From Chryseobacterium sp. FH2 (GTDB taxonomy: Bacteria > Bacteroidota > Bacteroidia > Flavobacteriales > Weeksellaceae): a DNA stretch of 64,000 nucleotides. Below are positions 42,758 to 52,396 of the stretch, piece by piece (the stretch's first letter is position 1; each line of letters opens with the position of its first letter). The stretch covers positions 427,165 to 491,164 of the forward strand of contig NZ_LFNE01000002.1 in NCBI RefSeq assembly GCF_001045455.1. The letters are read 5' to 3'. The position numbers were made by a program, and so were the translations under genes. The notes under the pieces were generated by a model. The model did no database searches. It was not told the DNA's origin and saw only the letters and a list, made by a program, of their open reading frames with translations.

Positions 42758-45382
42758 ATGAAAAAGAAAACTCTACCCCTTTTGTTTGCTGTTTTTTCAG
42801 TAATTCCATCTTATTTGTTTTCACAAGACAATGAAAGGCTTATTAAAGATTATATTTCTCAAAATAAAATAAGAGAATATAAAAAGTCTGATCTTACTAA
42901 TTTTATTATTGACAATGTTGATAATTCAAAATCATTAAATGGTAATATTGTTAAAGTTCAGCAGACGTTCAATGGTTTACCTGTTTATAGTTCGGTAGCA
43001 ACGGCTCTTATTAAAGATAATAAGGTTGTTTATTTTTCAGATAATTTTGTAAAAAATTATAATGAATCTACTCAAACAAGCGCGTCTATTAGTAAGAATG
43101 TTGCACTTCAAAAGATTGCTGATGATTTAGGAAAAGGAGAGATTGCTTCACTTCCGATTGTTAATTTCTTTGAAAAAAGTGAAAATAAGACTAAAGCGGC
43201 TACACAAAGACTAGTATACACAACCAATGCGAGTGGAGATCTTCGTTTAGCTTACGAATATGCTTTTAATGAACCTAAATCATCAAACTATTGGAATATC
43301 CTGGTTGATGCAAATAATGGTGAGATTATCAGTAAAAGTAATCTGACAACTTCTTGTGATTTTAAACATGATGCTTATTCATCAGATTATTCAGGAGCAC
43401 ATATCCATACTGATGAAACTGATTATAAATTTATTGGGGCAGAAAATAAGAAAGCCCAAAATTTATCAATGTTTTTGTTGCCAGATAATGCTTCATATAA
43501 TGTTTTTCCATTGCCTATAGAAGCTCCTACATTTGCTTCAAGAGCTATAATTTCCAATCCTTGGAATCTTACAGCTTCTCCGGAAGGATGGCATTCTGAC
43601 GGTACAACTCATTATACCAATACACAAGGAAACAATGTATATGCTTATGAAGATACTGCTGCTGCCAATATACCTGGGTTATCTCCGGACGGTGGTGCTT
43701 CAAGAACATTTAATTTCCCCTTCAGTATAAATGGAACTCCTGCCGCTAATCAAAATGCAGCAATTACGAATTTATTTTACTTAAATAATAAAGTACATGA
43801 TGTTTTCTATCAGTTCGGATTTACTGAATCTGCAAGAAACTTCCAATGGAATAACTTTGGAAAAGGAGGTTTGGATGATGACGGAGTTTTTGCAGAAGCT
43901 CAAGATGGTGGAGGTTTGAATAATGCAAACTTTTCTTCTCCTCCGGATTATTATAATCCTAAAATGCAAATGTATTTATGGTCTCCTGTAAATCAATTAT
44001 TTTTCTATAATGCACCAAGTGCGGCGGTTCCGCGTACTCCTTTAGCTGGAATTGCTCAATTCGGACCTGCCTTAACTGCAGCGGGAACTACAGGGAATGT
44101 GCAGCTTTCATCTGTTTTAGATGGGTGTACAGCTTTACCTGCAGGTTCTCTTGAAGGGAAAATAGGATTAGTAGAAAGAGGAACATGTAATTTTTCGGTT
44201 AAAACAAAAAACTTACAGAACGCGGGCGCTATTGCTACTATTATTTATAATAATACAGTCAATGGAGACGCTATTGGTAATATGTCTGGAACTGATGCTA
44301 CCATCACTATCCCTTCGGTATTAATTGGAAATACAGAAGGTGAATATATTAAAACTAATCTATCTGCAAATACTACAGTAAATGTGACATTGAAAAATGA
44401 TCCTGCAACAAGTATAACTCCTGATGGAAGTTTTGATAATGGTATTGTAACTCACGAATATGGACATGGCATCTCTAACAGATTGACAGGTACCGGATAT
44501 AATTGTTTGAACTCAGGTGCTGATAAAGAGCAAATGGGAGAGGGATGGTCTGACTTCTTTGCTATAATGCTGACAAATAAACCGGGAGATAATGCTACAG
44601 TTGCAAGAGGTATGGGGACATACGCGGCAGGACAAGCTACTACAGGCTTAGGAATTAGACCTGCAAAATATTCACCTGATCTTGCAATTAATAATTTTAC
44701 CTATGGTGATACTAATGGAATGGAATATCTGAATACAAGTAATCAAATTGTTCCGGATGTACACTCTATCGGATTTATCTGGGCTACAATGCTTTGGGAT
44801 TTGCATTGGCAGTATGTTGCTAAATATGGTTATTCTTCTGATGTAACAGCAAACACAACCAGCGGAAGCTCAAGGGTTTTACAATTAGTAACTGATGCGT
44901 TAAAACTTCAAGTTTGTAATCCTACATTCGTAGATGGAAGAAATGCCATATTGGCTGCAGAATTAGCAACTACCAACGGTGCTGATAGATGTATGATCTG
45001 GAGAACTTTCGCAAGAAGAGGTTTGGGTGTTAATGCTTCTGCAGGGGTAAAAACCAATATTAATGACCAGGTAGAAGATTTGTCAGTGCCTGCTGACTGT
45101 GTGCTGGCTACTGATGAGGTGAAATCTGTTAAAAATAATACAATCTCTATTTATCCAAATCCTGCTAAAAATGAATTCTTCATTAGCTTCCCAAGCAATA
45201 CGCTAGGAAAAGTAAGTGTTGAGATTTATGATATGTCAGGAAAATTAGTTTCTTCTGAAGATAAAATTTCTCCGGATGCTAAAAAAGCAATTTCTACAGA
45301 TAAATTAATCAACGGAACATATATGGTGAGAGTGAAAGGTCTTGGATTCGACGCTACATCTAAAGTTATTGTTAAAAAATAA
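42758..45382 (+). CDS. Secreted M36 (fungalysin-like) zinc metallopeptidase, T9SS type A
   Basis: 874 aa. Signal peptide about 1-22. An FTP/PepSY-type propeptide covers about 30-195 (VKVQQTFNGLPVYSSVATAL). The M36 catalytic domain has HEYGHG at about 566-571 and the third zinc ligand region EQMGEGWSDFFA. A protease-associated (PA) segment is inserted before the zinc motif (about 430-550; GKIGLVERGTCNFSVKTKNL). The C-terminal ~75 residues are a type A sorting domain (SIYPNPAKNEFFIS, GTYMVRVKG). An extracellular protease, kept inactive by its propeptide until secreted. Own terminator downstream. Confidence 0.94.
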   Translation: MKKKTLPLLFAVFSVIPSYLFSQDNERLIKDYISQNKIREYKKSDLTNFIIDNVDNSKSLNGNIVKVQQTFNGLPVYSSVATALIKDNKVVYFSDNFVKNYNESTQTSASISKNVALQKIADDLGKGEIASLPIVNFFEKSENKTKAATQRLVYTTNASGDLRLAYEYAFNEPKSSNYWNILVDANNGEIISKSNLTTSCDFKHDAYSSDYSGAHIHTDETDYKFIGAENKKAQNLSMFLLPDNASYNVFPLPIEAPTFASRAIISNPWNLTASPEGWHSDGTTHYTNTQGNNVYAYEDTAAANIPGLSPDGGASRTFNFPFSINGTPAANQNAAITNLFYLNNKVHDVFYQFGFTESARNFQWNNFGKGGLDDDGVFAEAQDGGGLNNANFSSPPDYYNPKMQMYLWSPVNQLFFYNAPSAAVPRTPLAGIAQFGPALTAAGTTGNVQLSSVLDGCTALPAGSLEGKIGLVERGTCNFSVKTKNLQNAGAIATIIYNNTVNGDAIGNMSGTDATITIPSVLIGNTEGEYIKTNLSANTTVNVTLKNDPATSITPDGSFDNGIVTHEYGHGISNRLTGTGYNCLNSGADKEQMGEGWSDFFAIMLTNKPGDNATVARGMGTYAAGQATTGLGIRPAKYSPDLAINNFTYGDTNGMEYLNTSNQIVPDVHSIGFIWATMLWDLHWQYVAKYGYSSDVTANTTSGSSRVLQLVTDALKLQVCNPTFVDGRNAILAAELATTNGADRCMIWRTFARRGLGVNASAGVKTNINDQVEDLSVPADCVLATDEVKSVKNNTISIYPNPAKNEFFISFPSNTLGKVSVEIYDMSGKLVSSEDKISPDAKKAISTDKLINGTYMVRVKGLGFDATSKVIVKK

Positions 45383-45406
45383 TCAATTATTAACATTGAT
45401 TTATAT

Positions 45407-45437
45407 ATCGCCGCAAGCTTGCTTGCGGCGATTTTAT
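45407..45437 (+). terminator. Rho-independent terminator
   Basis: Very strong GC stem ATCGCCGCAAGC / GCTTGCGGCGAT followed by TTTTATTT, 25 bp after the M36 gene. Confidence 0.9.
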
Positions 45438-45456
45438 TTATCTATTCAATTAATGC

Positions 45457-45490
45457 TTGACTTAATTTTGGGGAATAAGTTGTAACTTTG
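45457..45490 (+). promoter_or_regulatory. Promoter of the DMT transporter (TTG-N23-TAACTTTG)
   Basis: TTG at 45457-45459 and TAACTTTG at 45483-45490, spacing 23, within the Bacteroidota range. Short leader to the ATG at 45513. Confidence 0.55.
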
Positions 45491-45512
45491 CAGGCTGTTT
45501 AAAAAAAAAATT

Positions 45513-46493
45513 ATGAAGAAGAAAAATATACTAAAAGGAGTATTATTTGTAGGAATTGGTGCAAGTATATATGGTATGTTGGCAACTTTTGTCAAGTTAG
45601 CCTATCAAGATGGATATACCACATCAGAGGTAACGACATCACAATTTGTATTGGGATTAGTGGGGCTTTTAATATTGAATTTTATCCAAACCATCACGTC
45701 AAAACAAAAACTATCTTCACCTACAGCTAAAGAAATAAGAATGTTGATGTTAGCGGGAACTTCACTCGGTTGTACAAGTTTATTTTATTATATCGCAGTT
45801 CAGTATATCAATGTATCGATTGCAATTGTGTTATTAATGCAGTCAGTTTGGTTTAGTGTCGTGGTTGAAGGTTTTCTAACCAAAAAGTTACCTAATATCA
45901 GAAAAGTGGTGTCTGTTATTATTGTTTTAATAGGAACCATTTTGGCGACAAACCTTATTAATACCGAAATTGAGTTAGATTTTAAAGGTATTTTCTGGGG
46001 ATTAATGGCTGCAGCCTCTTATACAATGACGATGTTTACTTCCAATACATTGGCGACACATTTGCCGGTTTTCAGGAAGAGTATTATTATGCTTTCTGGG
46101 GGGGCGGTTGTAATTTTTGCCTTTTTGTTTTTCGCTCAAATCGGGCCGCTTCATTTTGATGGATTGAAATCAATTTATTTAAATTTTACTGAAAATACAG
46201 ACCATATTCGTTCATTTAATTATTCAATTCTTTGGAAATACGGTTTAGTTTTGTCATTATTTGGAACGATAATTCCTCCGATTTTATTCAATATTGGTTT
46301 TCCAAATGCAGGATTAGGATTGGGAAGTATTGTTTCATCTTTGGAGCTTCCGGTGTCCGTAACTATGGCTTTCGTTTTATTAGGAGAGGAAGTGATTTTG
46401 ATTCAATGGCTGGGAATTGTTTTGATTCTTTTTGCGATTGTTTTAATGAATTTACCTTCCAAAAAAGAGCTTGTGGTGGCAGAAGTATCTTAA
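45513..46493 (+). CDS. EamA/DMT-family transporter
   Basis: 326 aa with about ten TM helices in two EamA repeats (first about 10-150, second about 160-315). Repeat ends show the usual Pro/Gly patterns (LNVSIAIVLLMQSVWFSVVV; LGSIVSSLELPVSVTMAF followed by LGEE). Drug/metabolite transporters of this type export amino acids or other small metabolites; substrate is not predictable. Single gene with own promoter and terminator. Confidence 0.9.
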   Translation: MKKKNILKGVLFVGIGASIYGMLATFVKLAYQDGYTTSEVTTSQFVLGLVGLLILNFIQTITSKQKLSSPTAKEIRMLMLAGTSLGCTSLFYYIAVQYINVSIAIVLLMQSVWFSVVVEGFLTKKLPNIRKVVSVIIVLIGTILATNLINTEIELDFKGIFWGLMAAASYTMTMFTSNTLATHLPVFRKSIIMLSGGAVVIFAFLFFAQIGPLHFDGLKSIYLNFTENTDHIRSFNYSILWKYGLVLSLFGTIIPPILFNIGFPNAGLGLGSIVSSLELPVSVTMAFVLLGEEVILIQWLGIVLILFAIVLMNLPSKKELVVAEVS

Positions 46494-46514
46494 ATAAATT
46501 ATAATTAATAGATA

Positions 46515-46545
46515 TAAACCGTTTCTTTTGAAACGGTTTTTTTAT
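46515..46545 (+). terminator. Rho-independent terminator
   Basis: Stem AAACCGTTTC / GAAACGGTTT with TTTT loop and following T-run, 22 bp after the DMT gene. Confidence 0.88.
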
Positions 46546-46567
46546 TTTTATACATAAATAGACTTTC

Positions 46568-47563
46568 ATGAAAAATTTTAAAAATGCAGTGGCTGTTTTA
46601 ATGCTATCGATTACGCCGATCTTTAGCTTTTCCCAGATAAAACCTCTGGATGCAGAGCTTACCAATTATGAATATCCTTATAAAGTTCATTTTATTAATT
46701 TAAAATCCCAGAATAACGATTTGAAAATGGCTTATATGGACGTAAGGCCAAAAAATCCAAATGGAAAAATAATGATGCTTCTTCATGGGAAAAATTTCAA
46801 TGGAGCCTATTGGAAGAAAACAGCGCAAGATCTTTCTGATAAAGGTTTTCGGGTAATTATTCCTGATCAAATAGGATTTGGGAAGTCCTCAAAGCCACAA
46901 AGTTATCAGTTTTCTTTTTCTCAGCTGGCTGAAAATACAAAAGCAATCTTAGATGAGCTTAAAGTAGATAAAGCGATAATTTTAGGACACTCAATGGGTG
47001 GAATGGTTGCGACAAGATTTACTCTGCTTTATCCTGAAAAAGTTCAGAAATTAATTCTTGAAAATCCCATAGGATTAGAAGATTATAAAACTTTTGCAGG
47101 TTATCAGACGATAGATGAGGCTTATCAGTCAGAATTAAAAAACACGGCTGAAACGTATAAAAATTATCAGTTAAAATTTTACTATGATAATAAATGGAAA
47201 GATGAGTATCAACCTTGGCTAGACTTAATTGCAGGCTGGACTTTACATTCTGATTATCCGAAAGTAGCTTGGGACGCGGCATTAACATCGGATATGATTT
47301 ACAATCAACCCGTTTGTTATGAGTTTAAGAATATTAAAACTCCCACATTGCTCATCATCGGAACAAGAGACAGAACAGCGATAGGAAAGGATAGGGCACC
47401 GAAAGAATTGCAGCCTAAAATGGGACAATACCAGGAATTAGGAAAGAAAACACAACAGCAAATTATTGGCTCAAAATTAGTTGAAATTGAAAATGTGGGA
47501 CATCTTCCCCACATCGAAGTTTATGATAAATTTTGGAATGCGTTGTATGATTTTATTAAGTAG
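46568..47563 (+). CDS. Exported alpha/beta hydrolase
   Basis: 331 aa with a signal peptide (about 1-23, SFSQ). Alpha/beta hydrolase fold: oxyanion region MLLHGKNFNGAYWKKTA, nucleophile elbow GHSMGG with Ser at about 142, late Asp in LIIGTRDRTA and the catalytic His in VGHLPHIE (about 314). Probably an esterase or epoxide/haloalkane-type hydrolase in the periplasm. Single gene, followed by a terminator shared with convergent rplS. Confidence 0.9.
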   Translation: MKNFKNAVAVLMLSITPIFSFSQIKPLDAELTNYEYPYKVHFINLKSQNNDLKMAYMDVRPKNPNGKIMMLLHGKNFNGAYWKKTAQDLSDKGFRVIIPDQIGFGKSSKPQSYQFSFSQLAENTKAILDELKVDKAIILGHSMGGMVATRFTLLYPEKVQKLILENPIGLEDYKTFAGYQTIDEAYQSELKNTAETYKNYQLKFYYDNKWKDEYQPWLDLIAGWTLHSDYPKVAWDAALTSDMIYNQPVCYEFKNIKTPTLLIIGTRDRTAIGKDRAPKELQPKMGQYQELGKKTQQQIIGSKLVEIENVGHLPHIEVYDKFWNALYDFIK

Positions 47564-47585
47564 AATTAAATGATTAAAGAAATAA

Positions 47586-47620
47586 AAAGAGACTGCTCAA
47601 ATATGAACAGTCTCTTTTTG
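47586..47620. terminator. Bidirectional terminator between the alpha/beta hydrolase gene and rplS
   Basis: Stem AAAAGAGACTG / CAGTCTCTTTT with a 12-nt loop, T-rich on both strands. Confidence 0.88.
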
Positions 47621-47638
47621 TATGTATTGTTGTCTGAA

Positions 47639-47995
47639 TTATTTCTTTTTGTAAGCAGCGTCTTTGATTCTTGCTTTCTTACCTCTCAGATCTCTGAAGT
47701 AATAGATTCTAGATCTTCTAACTCTACCTCTTCTGTCAACTTCAATCTTCTGAAGAGCCGGCATGTTGATAGGGAATACTCTCTCTACACCTACATCACC
47801 ACTCATTTTTCTGATTGTGAAAGTTTTTGTAGAACCAGTACCTCTTAATTGGATAACTGTTCCTTTGAAGAACTGAGTTCTTGTTTTTTGACCTTCTTTA
47901 ATCTCGTAATACACAGTGATTGTATCACCAGCTTTGAATTCAGGGAATTCTTTTTTTGTAATGTACTTGTCTTGTACGTACTTTAATAAATCCAT
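47639..47995 (-). CDS. rplS: 50S ribosomal protein L19
   Basis: 118 aa, the usual length. L19 blocks: FKAGDTITVYYEIKEG, RTQFFKGTVIQLRG, TFTIRKMSGDVGVERVFP and RRGRVRRSRIYYFRDLRGKK. L19 sits at the 30S-50S interface. In many bacteria it is in an operon with rpsP, rimM and trmD; here it stands alone with its own promoter and terminator. Confidence 0.98.
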   Translation of the reverse strand: MDLLKYVQDKYITKKEFPEFKAGDTITVYYEIKEGQKTRTQFFKGTVIQLRGTGSTKTFTIRKMSGDVGVERVFPINMPALQKIEVDRRGRVRRSRIYYFRDLRGKKARIKDAAYKKK

Positions 47996-48063
47996 TATTA
48001 ATAAATAAAATGTTTAGGCTAAGCAACTTACACGGACTTCGTCAGAGGTTGAATAACAGGCTG

Positions 48064-48095
48064 CAAATATAAGAAATACTTTTTGAATGTGCCAA
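48064..48095 (-). promoter_or_regulatory. rplS promoter (TTG-N21-TATATTTG)
   Basis: Minus strand TTG at 48095-48093 and TATATTTG at 48071-48064, spacing 21: full consensus match. Leader about 64 nt. Confidence 0.72.
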
Positions 48096-48195
48096 ACAAT
48101 TTATGTATTAAATACAATAAATTTTTCGTTCGAATTCAACCCAAAAATTAACATTTCCTTGAAATTCCCATCAGGCTGAGTTTATATGGGAACTT

Positions 48196-48203
48196 TACTT
48201 TTG
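48196..48203 (+). promoter_or_regulatory. -7 promoter element TACTTTTG for the phosphatase-like gene
   Basis: Exact TAnnTTTG, 78 bp upstream of the ATG at 48281. No -33 TTG at normal spacing. Confidence 0.4.
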
Positions 48204-48280
48204 CCCGAAATAAAAATTATGCTAACTCTTTTAAAATAAACGATTTAAAACTCTATACACATCATTAAAACTGAACTATT

Positions 48281-51022
48281 ATGAAACATTATTTTTTCTT
48301 TTTCTTCTTTGCCGTCCAGTTGGTATTCGGACAGGCTTTGTTTCCGTATTTACAGAACCCGACACCAAATTCCATGATTGTTAACTGGAAAACGGCTTCC
48401 GATAACGAGACGACTGTAATCTATGGAACGTCAGCTGCAAATTTAAATGTAACGGTTACCGGTACTACGAATATTTTTTCGGATACAGGATATAATAACA
48501 ACTATTATTATCATACAGCAAAAATCACCAATCTACAGCCTAATACAAAGTACTATTATAAAATAAAAACCGGAACCAACGAATCTGCGGTTTATAATTT
48601 CAAAACACTTCCTTTGCCTGGTCAGCCCGCAACTGCAGACGGAAAAATCCGCTTTTTGATCATGGGTGACAATCAGATCAAGGCTGAACCCAGGTATGAT
48701 ACACTTACTTTGAATGCTTTTAAAAAGTTAAAACAAAAATTTGGAATAAATTCTGATCCTTCGGACAATATTGCGTTGACGTTTATGGTCGGAGATCAGG
48801 TAGATGTAGGAACGTTGGATCATTATGAAAATGTTCATTTTAAAAAGAATATTAAACTTTCACCTTATCTTCCGATTCAGACAACGGTAGGAAATCACGA
48901 GACGTATGGAACTTTGGGGATGAATTCTTATTATGCTCATTTTTATATTGATGAAATTAAATATAAAAATATGACCTCCGGAAATGAGAATTATTATGCT
49001 CAACAGGCTGGAAATGTTTTATTTATAAGTTTAAGTTCGGAACATACAGGTTCAGCTCAGCAAACCTGGCTTCAACAGATTTTAAATGAGGCAAATAATG
49101 ACTCCACTGTAGACTGGATTATCTCATTGAGTCACAGGCCTTATCAGGCGGAGCAATATGTGGGAGATATTTCGACTTGGGTTAGAAATAATGCAGTTCC
49201 ACTTTTAACGACTTCTTCAAAATATTTAATGCACGTTGGGGCTCACCATCATTTATATCATAGAGGTCAGCTTAAAAATACTCCAAATTATCAGATAATT
49301 TCAGGAGGAACGGCTTGGGATCAATATTGGGGGATGTCTAATGAACAGGACTTTGATGACGTTCAAAAAACACTCACAGACTGGACCTATCAAATCGTGG
49401 AAGTGGATGTCAACACAGGAAAAGCAGATGTTGAATGTTATTCAATCGGTGGCGTTTATACTAAAAAATACAATGAATTGGTTGATACTTTTCACAGATA
49501 TAAAAATCAGCCAAAACCTACGAAGCCTTCTATTACAAATACTTTCTCAGGAGCAGTTACATTACCTTTAACATTAAACGGAAGTCCTTTTGCATCGACA
49601 AACGGAGAGCTTTTAAATACAACTCAGTTTCTAATCAGTAAAGCCCCCGATTTTTCTGTTATTGAAAAAGAATTTTACCGTGATTTTGAAAACTGGTTTG
49701 GAAAAGACGGAAACGGAAATCCTGACAAAACAAAAAATTTGAATGCCGGTGTTGATATTACAAAAGCAACGATTGTCTCAAATTCTATCACAAACGGGAT
49801 GTATTATGTGAAAGTCCGTTACAGAGATAGAAATTTAGAATGGAGCGACTGGAGTGACACAAAACAGTTTGAAGTGACAGGCAGTGTAGTTTCCAACCCT
49901 GCTTTTACTTTAAATAAGACAGAATATCTCCAGAATGAGCCCATTGTGGCTACTTTTACAGACGGCCCCGGAAATCAGCAGGATTGGGTCGGAATTTATA
50001 AAAAAGGTCAGAATCCGGCTTCTGTTACCTCTCAGAGTTACATGTATACCAACGGACAAACTGCCGGAACAGCGACATTTAATAACGGTATTGCAGGTAA
50101 GGGCCAATACTTTGCAGGATTCTTCGCAAATAACGGCTATACAGACATTGCTCCAAGAAAGAGCTTTTATGTAGGGCCGAAAGTAATACTGAATACAACA
50201 GCAGATACTTACCCTGTTGGTGGAGTAGTTACAGTGAATTTCAGTAACGGGCCCAATCTTACAAAAGACTGGATCGGAATTTACAAAATGGGACAGGTTC
50301 CCGGAACAAATACCTCCATCAAATGGGATTATGTGACAACAGCCTCCGGAACACTTAATTTTACAGGTCTTCCAAAAGGGTATTATTATGCTCAGTATTT
50401 CCTCGAAGATGGCTATACGACGGTTGGCGAAAAGGTTTTCTTTAAAGTAGGGGACATTGTTACAGAACTTTGGATCAATAAGCCTGTTTATACTTTGGGC
50501 GAGAATATTACCGCTTCATGGACGGATTCTCCGGGAATTATCAAAGACTGGTTGGGAATTTATCCTCAAAATATCCAGACTCCGGATGATAATTTTGTTT
50601 CTTATACCTATTTTGACGGTGTTACTCAGGGAACAAAAACAATTCAAGGGGCAGCAGTTCCTGCAACACCGGGAAATTATTACATGGTAATGTTTACCAA
50701 TGATTCATATACGGAAGTTTCAAATAGAGTTCAGTTTCAGGTTTCATCGGGAAGTTTAGGAACGGACGAAGTGAAAAACAGCACAGAAAAGAATGTAGTT
50801 TTATATCCAAATCCAACAAAACCCGGACAGCCTACATTTATAAAAAGTGATTATCCGATTGAAAAAATAGAATTGCTTTCTGCTGCAGGAGACTTGCTTT
50901 ATAAATCTGATAATATTCACAATCAACGTTTCTCGTTAGTTAATGAAAATCTTCCGAAAGGAGTATATTTTGTAAAAGTATATACAAGAAAACTATTTAC
51001 ATTAAAACTGATTATTCAATGA
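48281..51022 (+). CDS. Secreted purple-acid-phosphatase-like metallophosphoesterase, T9SS type A
   Basis: 913 aa. Signal peptide about 1-18. An N-terminal Fn3-like purple acid phosphatase domain (about 20-110; MIVNWKTASDNETTVIYG) is followed by a metallophosphoesterase with MGDNQ, VGDQVD, GNHETYG, SHRPYQ and GAHHHLYHRG in order (about 127-330). Three tandem ~95-residue modules follow at about 538, 635 and 727, each with a KDW(V/I/L)GIY core. A type A sorting domain ends it (LYPNPTKPGQPTF, GVYFVKVYTRK). Expected to remove phosphate from extracellular substrates. Confidence 0.9.
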   Translation: MKHYFFFFFFAVQLVFGQALFPYLQNPTPNSMIVNWKTASDNETTVIYGTSAANLNVTVTGTTNIFSDTGYNNNYYYHTAKITNLQPNTKYYYKIKTGTNESAVYNFKTLPLPGQPATADGKIRFLIMGDNQIKAEPRYDTLTLNAFKKLKQKFGINSDPSDNIALTFMVGDQVDVGTLDHYENVHFKKNIKLSPYLPIQTTVGNHETYGTLGMNSYYAHFYIDEIKYKNMTSGNENYYAQQAGNVLFISLSSEHTGSAQQTWLQQILNEANNDSTVDWIISLSHRPYQAEQYVGDISTWVRNNAVPLLTTSSKYLMHVGAHHHLYHRGQLKNTPNYQIISGGTAWDQYWGMSNEQDFDDVQKTLTDWTYQIVEVDVNTGKADVECYSIGGVYTKKYNELVDTFHRYKNQPKPTKPSITNTFSGAVTLPLTLNGSPFASTNGELLNTTQFLISKAPDFSVIEKEFYRDFENWFGKDGNGNPDKTKNLNAGVDITKATIVSNSITNGMYYVKVRYRDRNLEWSDWSDTKQFEVTGSVVSNPAFTLNKTEYLQNEPIVATFTDGPGNQQDWVGIYKKGQNPASVTSQSYMYTNGQTAGTATFNNGIAGKGQYFAGFFANNGYTDIAPRKSFYVGPKVILNTTADTYPVGGVVTVNFSNGPNLTKDWIGIYKMGQVPGTNTSIKWDYVTTASGTLNFTGLPKGYYYAQYFLEDGYTTVGEKVFFKVGDIVTELWINKPVYTLGENITASWTDSPGIIKDWLGIYPQNIQTPDDNFVSYTYFDGVTQGTKTIQGAAVPATPGNYYMVMFTNDSYTEVSNRVQFQVSSGSLGTDEVKNSTEKNVVLYPNPTKPGQPTFIKSDYPIEKIELLSAAGDLLYKSDNIHNQRFSLVNENLPKGVYFVKVYTRKLFTLKLIIQ

Positions 51023-51048
51023 TATTTTTTCAAATTTATCATTAAAAT

Positions 51049-51077
51049 AAAAGCAGGAAAATTTTTCCTGCTTTTTA
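51049..51077. terminator. Terminator between convergent genes
   Basis: Stem AAAAGCAGGAAAA / TTTTCCTGCTTTT and T-run, between the phosphatase-like gene and the convergent 124-aa gene; usable from both sides. Confidence 0.85.
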
Positions 51078-51090
51078 TATTGATATTTTA

Positions 51091-51465
51091 TTAATCTGTA
51101 GATTTCAGTGCCCAAGCTACCAAAGGCGCTTGCATAAAAAGTCTCGCAAGTCTTTGGTTATCTGTATTTAAACCAAAAGAATCTCTTCTGCTTTTGTACT
51201 GAGCAACATTTCCGGGAAATACAGCTGTAAAAAAACCTGCCACAATTTGTCCCATTGTTCTTCTGTATTTTTCAGGAGTTATAATAGTTGCTGTACCCAA
51301 AAGTATTTCTGCAATTCCCGAATATACAACGGTATCGTCTTTCTTCAAAGGAACCCATTCAGGAACCTGAGCTTGGAATTCTTTTCTTGCAAAAGTAAGG
51401 TGACTTATTCCTGCACCGATTAAAAATGCGCCGAGAGCAATTCTTGATATGTCTTTCGTTTCCAT
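51091..51465 (-). CDS. DoxX-like small membrane protein
   Basis: 124 aa with several weak hydrophobic segments: LGAFLIGAGISHLTFARKEF near the N-terminus, VVYSGIAEILLGTATII in the middle, and a C-terminal LARLFMQAPLVAWALKS. The GISH motif and the VYSGIAEILLG segment fit DoxX-like proteins. Function unknown. Single gene. Confidence 0.68.
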   Translation of the reverse strand: METKDISRIALGAFLIGAGISHLTFARKEFQAQVPEWVPLKKDDTVVYSGIAEILLGTATIITPEKYRRTMGQIVAGFFTAVFPGNVAQYKSRRDSFGLNTDNQRLARLFMQAPLVAWALKSTD

Positions 51466-51631
51466 AATGATAATTATTTGTGATATTGATGGTTTTAAAT
51501 AACCAAAATTCAGACCACGGACAAAACAATGATTTCAATACAGAAAAGTCAGCATAAATTCAAAAAATTACCAAATACAATAGATATAAGAAAAAGTATT
51601 AAATTTAAGCCAACAGAAAATCTAATATTTC

Positions 51632-52333
51632 ATGATAGATAAAAGAGTAAAAAATGCAAAGGAAGCCATCGAAGGCATTAAGGATGGTATGACATTGATG
51701 CTTGGCGGATTTGGTCTTTGTGGTATCCCTGAAAATTCAATTAATGCTTTGGTAGACAGTGATGTGAAAGATTTGACTTGCATCTCAAACAACGCAGGAG
51801 TTGATGATTTCGGATTGGGATTGTTGCTTCATAAAAGACAAATTAAAAAAATGATTTCTTCCTATGTAGGAGAAAATGCAGAATTTGAAAGACAGATGCT
51901 TTCCGGAGAATTGGAAGTTGAGCTGACTCCACAGGGAACTTTAGCAGAAAAATGCAGGGCTGCACAAGCTGGAATTCCTGCTTTTTACACACCGGCAGGT
52001 TTCGGGACTGAAGTGGCAGAAGGTAAAGAAGTGAAAGATTTCAACGGAAAACCACATATTTTGGAGCATGCTTACAAAGCAGATTATTCCATCGTAAAAG
52101 CCTGGAAAGGGGATTATGCCGGAAACCTTATTTTTAAAGGTTCTGCAAGAAATTTTAATCATCCTATGGCAGGAGCTGGGAAAATCACTATTGCTGAAGT
52201 GGAAGAATTAGTAGAACCGGGAGAATTAGATCCGAATCAAATTCATATTCCGGGAATCATGGTTCAGAAAATTTTCCAGGGTGAAAAATTTGAGAAAAGA
52301 ATTGAACAGAGAACAGTGAGAAAAAAAGACTGA
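51632..52333 (+). CDS. scoA: 3-oxoacid (succinyl-CoA) CoA-transferase subunit A
   Basis: 233 aa, family I CoA-transferase alpha subunit: [19 protein letters not shown] near residues 19-37, [15 protein letters not shown] (about 53-67) and the [20 protein letters not shown] block (about 101-120). With subunit B it moves CoA between succinyl-CoA and acetoacetate, in ketone-body or branched-chain breakdown. scoB is 2 kb away with an ABC transporter on the other strand in between, which is an unusual split. Confidence 0.93.
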   Translation: MIDKRVKNAKEAIEGIKDGMTLMLGGFGLCGIPENSINALVDSDVKDLTCISNNAGVDDFGLGLLLHKRQIKKMISSYVGENAEFERQMLSGELEVELTPQGTLAEKCRAAQAGIPAFYTPAGFGTEVAEGKEVKDFNGKPHILEHAYKADYSIVKAWKGDYAGNLIFKGSARNFNHPMAGAGKITIAEVEELVEPGELDPNQIHIPGIMVQKIFQGEKFEKRIEQRTVRKKD

Positions 52334-52360
52334 CCTTCTTTGGAAAATATTTAAAATAAA

Positions 52361-52396
52361 AAACAAAGCGCTGAAATATATTTCAGCGCTTTGTTT
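52361..52396. terminator. Perfect 36-bp palindromic bidirectional terminator
   Basis: AAACAAAGCGCTGAAATA followed directly by its exact reverse complement. It lies 27 bp after scoA and overlaps the stop codon of the convergent ABC transporter (52395-52397). Confidence 0.85.

Noticed and set aside
48121..48160. GTTCGAATTC stretch resembling a tRNA T-loop
   Set aside because: No acceptor, D or anticodon stems can be formed around it and the region is too AT-rich.
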